Origin: Hyaloscypha bicolor E
Taxonomy: Eukaryota > Ascomycota > Leotiomycetes > Helotiales > Hyaloscyphaceae
DNA length: 64,000 bases
Reading direction: 5' to 3'
NCBI RefSeq assembly: GCF_002865645.1
Contig: NW_020194519.1
Span: forward strand, 1,237,542-1,301,541
Shown here: piece after piece, positions 55,898-64,000 of the stretch
Layout: each line of letters begins with the position of its first letter
Position numbering within the stretch: position 1 is the first letter of the stretch
The notes under the pieces: model-generated
Databases searched by the model: none
Seen by the model: only the letters and a program-made list of their open reading frames with translations
What the model was told of the DNA's origin: nothing
Translations under genes and position numbers: made by a program

Positions 55898-58193
55898 CTA
55901 TGCCCGGTTGCGTTGTGGGGTTTTGGATTTGAGAGAGAGGGCTTTGGTGGCAAAACCGCGCTTTTTCGGGAGGGTTGTTGGCGGAGTGGCTTTCTCAGAT
56001 ACCTCGAAGCTCGGTATTGCTTCTGGACTTGCCATAAGTGCTAGTGCGTCTGCCGACCAGTTGAATGCATTATCTCTTTTCCACTTCGACCTGTCCTGCT
56101 CGGCGGTTTTCAATATCTTATGTCGGGCCACGAAAGCGGAGAGTTTTCCGCGTTGTTCCTTGAGAGCTCCGTGGAAGTCTCGGGGGACGAAGGCTTTGTG
56201 CACGAGAAGGTCGTAGCTCGAAATCATCCTTCTGGTTAGAGAGAGGATGGAATCGACGAGTTTATTTCTTTCATGCGGGGTCTTCTCTGCAAGCCGAGGA
56301 TCCTCAAAGTGGAGCATAGCTTTGAGGTTCAGCAATGAAGGATTGAGGCGCTCCAGAGCTCGCTGGATCTGTTTCCCTTGTTCGAGGCTGGACCATTCAT
56401 TCTTGCCGCTTGAGGAAACCTTCTTCGAATATGCAGGTGCAGTGATGGCGAGTTCTAGGTAGTCTTCGAGAAATGGTATGTCAGGTTCTCTGAGCGCTGT
56501 TTGCATCAGATCAAGAAGTCTTCCTCCATTTGCAAAGGCGTTCCTGTTGAGTTTATCCCGCCGGCAAGCAGCCATTGCAATGCGGAAGGTGGAGTACTTC
56601 AAGTCTTGCATGGGAATGCTTTGTAAAACGTTGGTTGCCTCGTTGCTTGCCCTTGCTACGCGGAGGATGCGAAGATAAGCATGAAAGTTCTCAAGGTCTG
56701 GCTGGACACTATGCTGGGTCGTGAAAACCTGCCAATACTTTTGTGCTGCCTCTTTCAGTTTCAGTCCAAGTAGTGCTTCCAAGACTAGTGAGAGTGAATT
56801 CTGCCCTGGTTTTGCGAAAACGCCACGCCGTCGGCCTGGACTAGCAGGAGCCTTGACTGGTTGAAAGAGATCAACCACTGCGATTTCTGGTTGAGGATCT
56901 CCATTAGGTTGCTCAAGTGCCGGGCTATCTGAAGTAGTCTCCCCTTCAGTGTCTGGAGCAATTTTTGGTGTGGAGGCTAGAGGGTCGACCGCTTTACGAG
57001 CTGCAGTGCCTAGTCGTGGAACTTGGCGGGGAATGTTCATAGTCTGCTCAATCAAAGACAAAATGTCATCTATATCCCGCCGGCCTCCCAGAAGCAAAAG
57101 ACGACCGAACGCGGACACCAGTTCTTCATCGAGAAATATATCTCCTTGGGCCCATCGTTTCGTTATCTCAACCCATATGTGGCGCGCTTCTAACATTGCT
57201 TTCTCGCTATTCTGCCTTTTCAGCATGGGTGTATGAGTGTCTCGCATACCACCAGTAGCAAAGAAGCGTAATGCATTGAAAACGGTCGTATAGGTCAGAT
57301 TGTTTGGAGACCCAACTCCTTTGGATGGCATCTCAGCAACAATTGCGAGTAAGGCCTCCGTATTCAGCGCTCGCGCGCACAGTTTAAGAAGGGCATTAAC
57401 GTGTACCACAGTCGGCTTGATTGGCGACTTCTCGCTACTCATCGAATGGTATATTGGTAACGCTTTGCCCAGTGCGTGATCGGGGGAAGGATGCATTGAG
57501 CAGCCGTTGAAAATTATAGAATAAGTGTGTCCGTCAGGGAACTGTGCCCGCTTCTTCATCTAAACATCCCATGTCAGTTGGAGGTCATAGTCGTAGAGGA
57601 GCGTATACCTCGTTGTAGGTCTTGAGAGCCGCTTTCAGGGAGCCTTTGCTCAGCTGCCAAGAGATCAAATGATTCCAGCTGACGATGCATTGTGAATGTT
57701 TGCTTGCAGCTCGCACAAACTTCTGCGCGTCTTCGAAATTGCCTTGCTGAAGTTTTCTTCGTATAAAATCGGCCAGCTTAAGGGGGTCCTGCAAGTGTTT
57801 GAGCTCCTGGGCAGTTTCTCGATCGATGCTGGATGCCACCCCTGCTTTCTCCCTCCAAGCAGGCCTGACACCTCTGGACTCAATCCATTCCTGTCTAGCA
57901 TTCGTATTCGAAGTGGGGCCGTCTCCGACTTTGTTGCGGTGCCCGGATGAATCTGGTTTGAGCTTCTCCTTCGCTGCAAATGAGGTGTAGCTTCGAGCGG
58001 ATCTTCTAGAGACACTATGTGTGGGTTTACTCCTTGAGGAGATAGAGACTTGATGCAAGTCTCTAACAAAAGTTTGTAAATATTGCCTTACGCAAGCCTG
58101 GCATGTCAACATTGCAAGATTTCGAGAGATGAAGTCTTTCATCTCGTGAATATTTTTTCGAGGTGACAATATATTGCCACCGAAATCAGGCAT
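55898..58193 (-). CDS. Mitochondrial pentatricopeptide-repeat (PPR) protein
   Basis: Exons 58,193-57,609 and 57,559-55,898 (49-bp intron) encode 748 aa from the first ATG. The in-frame ATG at 58,112 (MLTCQACVRQYLQTF) begins a basic, Ser/Arg-rich, acid-free stretch ending RSARSYTSF. That would be a better mitochondrial presequence, so the true start may be there (721 aa). The body is helical with several PPR-like pairs, for example VSWNHLISWQLSKGSLKAAL with KTYNE, HTYSIIFNGC, VHVNALLKLCAR and LTYTTVFNALR. The C-terminus is basic. Such proteins bind organelle transcripts for processing or translation. The exact ortholog (fungal Dmr1/Ppr-type) is not determined. The gene is divergent from pol1, with starts 198 bp apart. 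Confidence 0.82.
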
Positions 58194-58391
58194 CCAGACA
58201 TTAAAGAGCTAACCCTTTTATCGATTAGCACCTCAAACGCGACAGGGGTTCGCGTACAGCGCGAACGGTCGCGCGTTGACCACCACGTCTCGCGTCCCCG
58301 ACCTCCAAACTTCTTCATACATAACTTCCGACTTTCTAGTTCAACTTTCTCCAAAGCATGTCATAACAGACATCGTCTTCTATTCTCTAAC

Positions 58392-61300
58392 ATGTCGAAA
58401 GCTGCTTCTGCTCGAGCAAAGTTCGCGGAACTACGCGCTCTTCGAGAATCCGGCAAAAAGCGCCTCGACACTTATCAAGTCCACCAGGAAGCTGATTTGT
58501 ACGAGGAAGTTGACGAGGATGGATACAAAAAAGTGGTTCGGGATCGTCTGAATCAGGATGACTTCGTCATTGATGACAACGGTGAGGGGTACGCGGATGA
58601 TGGCCGTGAGGAGTGGGATCGACAACCAGACTATGGCTCTGAGAGCGAGGAATTGCCCACCAAGGGCAAGTCGGGCAAGATCGGTGAGTGGAACAACATT
58701 TTAACACCTATTGCGTACCATGGCTAACGCGGTTTAAGCAAAACGGAAACGCGAAGAGGAAAAGGCAAAGAAGGAGAGCATGGACAAGGGGATCAGTAAT
58801 TATTTCACGAAAGGTCCCGTAGTAGCTCAACATAAGGCCAAGGTATGCCACGACCCTGCTTTACAAGTATGGCATCTAAAAATACAATAGCCCGTCAAAA
58901 CAAAAGCAGACGACGACTTCCTAGCAGATCTTCTCGGCGAAGTTGACACCAATGTCCCTCGGCCGATTTCACAACCCGCAAGAGGACGTAAAGTTCAAAA
59001 CAAGCGAAGGACTCGCGCCTTATCTCCCTCCATTGAAGAAGTCCAGCGCCACGCGACCAAGAAAGCGAAATTGGTTGATAACAGAGCCCCCACAACACCA
59101 CCGACTGAGCAAGATTATGGTGATGATGGCTTCATGGACGGCATGGACGATGGTGATATGCCCATGGATGACCCTCAACCATCATCTCCGATTGCCAAAG
59201 CTGTGAAGCGGAAGTCTCATGTTGCTGTGAAGGCTGAAGATGACGACGAGGAGGACATGATGGAAGTGGCTCAAGCTGATAGTATTATCACCGCAAGTGT
59301 TAACTTGAATGGCACTCGGCCTGTACCAAAAATCAAGAAGGTTGAAGCATACCCTTCCCCTGTCAGCTCTTCTCCGACTCGACCACCTGCGCACGATGTC
59401 GATGCCTCTGCCTGGAACGATGTCACGGACAAGTTGAACGTGGTAAACAGCAGCCAAGCTTCGGAAACGATGAGTTTTGGAAAACTTGACTATAACGATG
59501 CTATTGAAGAAGATGGAAGTCTCCGAATGTTCTGGACCGACTACACAGAAATCAACGGAAGCCTGTGCCTCTTTGGAAAGGTTCAAAACAAGAAGACTGG
59601 TGGCTTTGTCAGTTGTTTCGTGAAAGTGGACAACATATTGAGGAAATTGTTCTTTCTTCCTCGACAATACCACCAAAAGCACGGACGTGACACCTCGGAA
59701 GAAGTTGACATGAAGGATGTATACGAAGAGGTTGACGAGTTGATGACTAAATTGCGTGTCGGAATGCACAAGATCAAGCCGTGCACAAGAAAGTACGCTT
59801 TCGAGCTTCCCGACATACCTAGGGAAGGCGACTACCTGAAGCTTTTCTACCCATACTCGAGTAAGACTACCCCCCTTTTTGTTCCGGACAGAGCTAATCC
59901 TTTCAAGAACCCCAGCTTCAAAATGAACATCAGACTGGATCCACATTCTCTCACGTTTTTGGCACAAACACTCCATTGTTTGAGCAATTTGTTCTGTGGA
60001 AGAATATTATGGGTCCATGCTGGCTGAGCATTGAAGATGCTGAATTTGGAGTCCTCAACAACTCTTCCCACTGCAAGTTGGAGGTTCAAGTCTCAACACC
60101 CAGTTCAATCAATCCTTTGAGCGACTCCGACAACTTGGAAGCGCCGCCACTCACACTCATGAGTATTGCTTTGCGAACCATACTCAATGTCAAGGACAAC
60201 AAACAAGAAATTTTGTCAATCAGCGCACGAGTCTATCGTAACATCTCCCTTACCGATACGACGGACCCAGAGAAGCTGCCATGCCAATCTTTTACGATAA
60301 TCCGGCCTCTTGCATCAAGCTTCCCAATTGGATTTGAAATAGAGGTGAAGAAGAGAGCGAGAGGAGAGGTGAAGGTTGTCAAGCAAGAGCAGGAAATATT
60401 GAGTTTCTTCCTTGCACAGCTGAATCTGGTCGACCCAGACGTCTTGATTGGCCACCAACTTGAAGGTGTCGATTTCAGTATCTTACTGAGCCGTCTACAA
60501 GCTAAGAAAACTCCTCAATGGTCCAGAATTGGCCGATTTAAACGCACAACATGGCCAAGTTCCATGGGCAAGATGGGAGGTAATTTTTTTGCTGAGCGAT
60601 CACTACTCTCAGGACGGCTCTTGTGCGATCTGGCGAACGACGCCGGCAAATCTGCTATGTCAAAATGTACATCTTGGAGTCTTACCGAGATGTGCAGTAT
60701 TTATCTGCCTGGTACAAGTCGACGTGATATCGATGGCGAAACGGCACTGAAAACCTGGGCTACTACCAAGGACGGTCTCATGGACTTTGTCACTCACTCC
60801 GAGGCAGACACATTCTACATCGCTGCTTTGGCTTTGAAAGTGCAGCTGCTTCCTTTGACCAAGGTTTTGACCAACCTTGCTGGGAATTCCTGGGCCCGTA
60901 CCTTGACGGGTACTCGCGCGGAGCGAAACGAGTACATTTTACTTCACGAGTTTCACAGAAACAAATACATCTGTCCCGACAAGGCTGTTTTCAAAGGCAA
61001 GCAGCAAATTGAGGAAGAGAACCTCGACGAGGAGAGCGGCGATGTAAAGAAGAAGGACAAGTACAAGGGCGGGCTTGTTTTCGAGCCGGAAAAGGGTCTT
61101 TACGACAAGTTCGTTTTGGTCATGGACTTCAACTCCCTGTACCCAAGTATCATCCAGGAATTCAACATCTGCTTCACAACGGTAGACCGAACTCAGTTGG
61201 TAAGTCATCTGGAATGTAGAGTGCTTGTGAGCGAAAATGCTGATTTCTCCCAGTCCGACGATGAAGAACAAGTACCGGAAGTGCCAACAAACCAGGAACT

Positions 61301-63000
61301 CGGCGTCCTACCCAGACTTATTGCCACTTTGGTCAGCCGTAGACGACAAGTAAAGAGCTTGATGAAAGACAAGCATGCTACTACTGAGCAACTGGCAACT
61401 TGGGACATCAAACAACTGGCTCTGAAGCTGACTGCCAATTCGATGTACGGATGTCTTGGTTACACCAGGTCCAGATTCTACGCCCGGCCCCTGGCCGTTC
61501 TCACAACCTACAAGGGTCGTGAGATCCTTCGAAGCACGAAAGACCTTGCTGAGAGTAACTCACTTCAAGTCATCTACGGAGACACTGACTCGGTTATGAT
61601 CAATGCCAACGTGGACAATGTGGAAGACGCGCTGAAGGTTGGAAACGAATTCAAGAAAGCCGTCAATGACCGGTACAAGCTCCTGGAAATCGACATTGAC
61701 AACGTTTTCAGGCGCATCCTGCTGCAAGCTAAGAAGAAATACGCAGCAATCAACCTTGTTCAAGTCGAGGGCAAATTCGTGGACAAGATGGAAGTTAAGG
61801 GTCTTGACATGAAAAGACGAGAATACTGCAACCTTTCCAAGGAGGTTTCTTCGAAGCTATTAAACGAGATTCTCTCTGGAGACGAATCCGAGGTCGTCAT
61901 TACTCGTATTCATGAGTATCTCCGCGAAATCTCGACCAAGATGCGTGAGGGTGAGGTTCCGACCCACAAGTACACGATTTATACGAAACTCGGAAAGGCG
62001 CCAAAAGACTATCCCAATGCAGACAGCATGCCACAGGTTCAAGTCGCTTTACGGGAACTTTCAAGAGGCAAGACTGTGCGGAAAGACGATGTCATTGCGT
62101 ATATCGTAACTGGCGACGGCAAGACAACCTCTGAAGCCGCTGCAAAACGCTCTTACACCCCACAAGATGTCGCAAAGGCAGATTCAGGACTTTCACCTGA
62201 CGTCGAGTGGTACTTGTACAAACAGATCTTTCCTCCCGTTGAGCGTCTCTGCGCGAATATTTCGGGCACTGATACTGTTCGCCTTGCTGATTGCCTCGGT
62301 CTTGACGTTCGCAAGTACAGCATTAACAATAACTCCTCGAACGGTGGCAATGAAACAGAAATCAATCCTCTCGAAAGTCAGATCGATGACTCTGTCCGGT
62401 TCAAAGATGCTTATCGTCTTACTCTACGCTGTCGAGCCTGCAAAGGTACTTTTGACTTTGAAGGACTCGTGGGCAGTCTCGAGATCAGCTCTCCAGCAGG
62501 TATCACTTGCCGCTGTGGGCATGCTTTGTCTAACCTCTCTGTGATGGCCCAACTTGAGCATCAAATTCGAAAGCAGACAAGCAAGTACTATGAAGGATGG
62601 CTTGTTTGTGACGATCAAGCTTGTGGCAATCGAACAAGACAGATGAGTGTCTATGGTCACAGGTGCCTTGGCCCGAATGGACTTGGACGAGGATGTCTCG
62701 GGAAAATGCACTACGAGTATACCGAGAAGATGATGTACAACCAACTGCTGTATTTTGCAACTCTGTTTGATGTGGAGAAGGCAAAAACTGCAGCTAAGGG
62801 GATGGAGAAAGGTAAGATAAATCTCTGGTATTTAGTTGCGTTCGTGCTGATAATTCCTAGAACGGGTGACGGCATTGGCAGAGCATAATAGAGTGAGATT
62901 CGCTACGTTGCAAGGGGTTGTGGAGAAGTACCTGGACAAGTGCGGTAGACAATGGGTCGCGATGGATACTTTGTTCGGGAAGTTGGGTTTCACAGCTTGA
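58392..63000 (+). CDS. pol1: DNA polymerase alpha catalytic subunit
   Basis: Six exons (58,392-58,683, 58,739-58,842, 58,891-59,860, 59,908-61,199, 61,254-62,811 and 62,861-63,000) encode about 1,451 aa, the usual fungal length. The N-terminus has DDDFLADLLGEVD (about 137), the conserved segment of Pol1 N-termini. SHVFGTNTPLFEQFVLW (about 475) opens the family-B core. Catalytic motifs are DFNSLYPSI (A, about 861), NSMYGCLGYT (B, about 948) and YGDTDS (C, about 994). Two C-terminal Cys modules (CRAC...CRC near 1,280-1,310; CDDQAC...C...C near 1,338-1,365) bind zinc and subunit B. The proofreading residues are absent, as in all Pol alpha. The 54-bp intron 4 contains no frame break and could be missed. 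With primase, this enzyme starts every Okazaki fragment. Confidence 0.96.
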
Positions 63001-63625
63001 TAAGGTATCTATCTTCGGCGTTCGGGACTTGCTTCTCTGGCGCTTGTAGGATATCATGAATGGAATGCAGCTTCGAAGAAATACAGTCAAGCAAGTGAGA
63101 TTGTTATTACCCGCAATTATTTTTAGCCCAGACCAGAACTTGAGTGCAACCTTCAATTCATTGGTTGAGCTCATACTGATATGCGTTGGTTGGTAGAGCG
63201 GGCAAGGCATCGAACAGTGGTAAGTCTACTACAAAGCAATGTAAGGACTTGAAACAATGACCAAGAATCCCTTGCATAGGCACAAAGTTGATGTTGTGAA
63301 CAATGAAATAGTCGAACAGCCAAGGAGGCATAAAAGAACCTAAATTTTCTTCAGGCCAGGAACAAAGACAGTTGGTGGGGGGAATATTTATGACCACAAA
63401 TTTTCAGAACTTCTGAGACAAACAGTTCCAAGGAGCAGCTTTGGAGTTCGGTCCATAAACACGGAGTCGCTGGCAGTCTTCTGCTTTTTTTCATCGTCAC
63501 CGTGCTTTACAAGACAGAAGGAACACACAGTCTCACACACTCAACGGTAAGCCTCCTATACCAGAGAAATCGTTCTCGATCAAGGAGATACAACCCATTC
63601 CCAGATACTATCAAACAACGCAAAG
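63001..63625. promoter_or_regulatory. Intergenic region between pol1 and the last gene
   Basis: It carries the pol1 3' flank and the promoter/5' UTR of the gene starting at 63,626. No motif is claimed. Confidence 0.45.
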
Positions 63626-64000
63626 ATGGCTCCACCCTCTTACCAAGATATTCCCCTCGGAAACATGTCGACAGGCCAGCCGGGGGTTGCACAGAGAGGA
63701 GGTGGGCGCGGGATCGAGTTCTTCAAGCCGCGAAATGGCTTCAAAGTCTACAACCGCGTTCTTCTTGGAGTCGCTGTCGTCTTCATGGCTGCTATGATCG
63801 CCCTCGGGGTCGCCCTAGGCCAGGAGAAAGCACTAAATGATAAACTTGCACCCTTTTACAGCGGCACGACCCCTGTCCTCGGTATCACTGGTATGGACTT
63901 GTGGAATAGCACAGATTGTACCACCCCCAATGGAAACTGCACTGCTCTCCTCTCTATGACCCAAGTCAATTCCTGCTTCCAGCTCGTCTGGGATGTCTGC
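63626..64000 (+). CDS. Unknown membrane protein, cut off by the window end
   Basis: From ATG 63,626 the frame is open for all 125 codons to the window edge, so the 3' part is missing. A short cytosolic-type N-terminus (Pro/Gly/Arg-rich) is followed by one strong membrane segment (about 43-66, VYNRVLLGVAVVFMAAMIAL). A Cys- and Asn-containing region follows, with N-glycosylation sites at NSTD and NCTA and several Cys (DCTTPNGNC), as expected outside the cell or in the lumen. I recognise no family. It is probably a single-pass or N-anchored surface protein. An intron shortly after the window edge cannot be excluded. Confidence 0.65.
   Translation, partial: MAPPSYQDIPLGNMSTGQPGVAQRGGGRGIEFFKPRNGFKVYNRVLLGVAVVFMAAMIALGVALGQEKALNDKLAPFYSGTTPVLGITGMDLWNSTDCTTPNGNCTALLSMTQVNSCFQLVWDVC

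Noticed and set aside
59182..59976. 264-codon open frame antisense to pol1
   Set aside because: It lies opposite conserved Pol1 coding sequence with correct splice phases. The antisense protein has no motif.
1..64000. CRISPR arrays, prokaryote-type operons or ribosome binding sites
   Set aside because: None found. Introns and gene content are eukaryotic, so these features are not expected.

Overview
The window looks like nuclear DNA of a filamentous ascomycete (Pezizomycotina). The genes are dense, run on both strands and carry short GT-AG introns, mostly 46-70 bp with CTAAC/CTGAC-like branch points, and several have orthologs typical of fungi. The transposons are peppered with C-to-T/G-to-A transitions in CpA/TpG context, the signature of repeat-induced point mutation (RIP). 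A leotiomycete would fit, but the sequence alone does not settle the class.

Layout. Positions 1 to about 10,850 form an extremely AT-rich, TpA-saturated block with no intact gene. It holds a Ty3/gypsy-type LTR retrotransposon (1,817-8,452, minus strand, 241-bp LTRs) nested inside the remains of an older gypsy-like element (1-1,816 and 8,453 to about 10,850). From about 10.9 kb the sequence becomes ordinary fungal euchromatin. In order it carries: a divergent protein-kinase-like gene (-); a type II membrane glycosyltransferase (+); the amino-acid-starvation kinase GCN2/CPC3 (-), divergent from the arginine-biosynthesis acetyltransferase ArgJ (+); an FAD monooxygenase broken by one in-frame stop (-); a MARVEL-type membrane protein (-); urease accessory protein UreF (+); splicing factor Cwc2 (-); and a gene-poor stretch (31-35 kb) with a decayed HET-domain incompatibility gene. 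Next come the Rad26/CSB repair translocase (-); a pogo/Fot1 DNA transposon with perfect 55-bp terminal repeats but five nonsense codons; the DYRK kinase YAK1 (+); an RRM/RGG RNA-binding protein (-); a very large protein of unknown function (+, 1,578 aa); a small SAM methyltransferase (-); a mitochondrial PPR protein (-); DNA polymerase alpha POL1 (+); and the start of an unknown membrane protein (+) cut off by the window end.

How it works together. Most genes are single-copy housekeeping genes with no operon-like logic. The one clear functional pairing is gcn2 and argJ, which share a 360-bp divergent promoter containing TGACTC (Gcn4/CPC1-type) motifs: the sensor kinase of the cross-pathway control and a probable target of that control lie back to back. 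The other theme is genome defence. Two retrotransposons, a pogo element and probably one ordinary gene (the monooxygenase) carry stop or missense changes of the RIP type. I found no biosynthetic cluster, CRISPR array, rRNA or tRNA. The strongest candidate for something undescribed is the 1,578-aa repeat-bearing orphan protein at 48,960-53,918.
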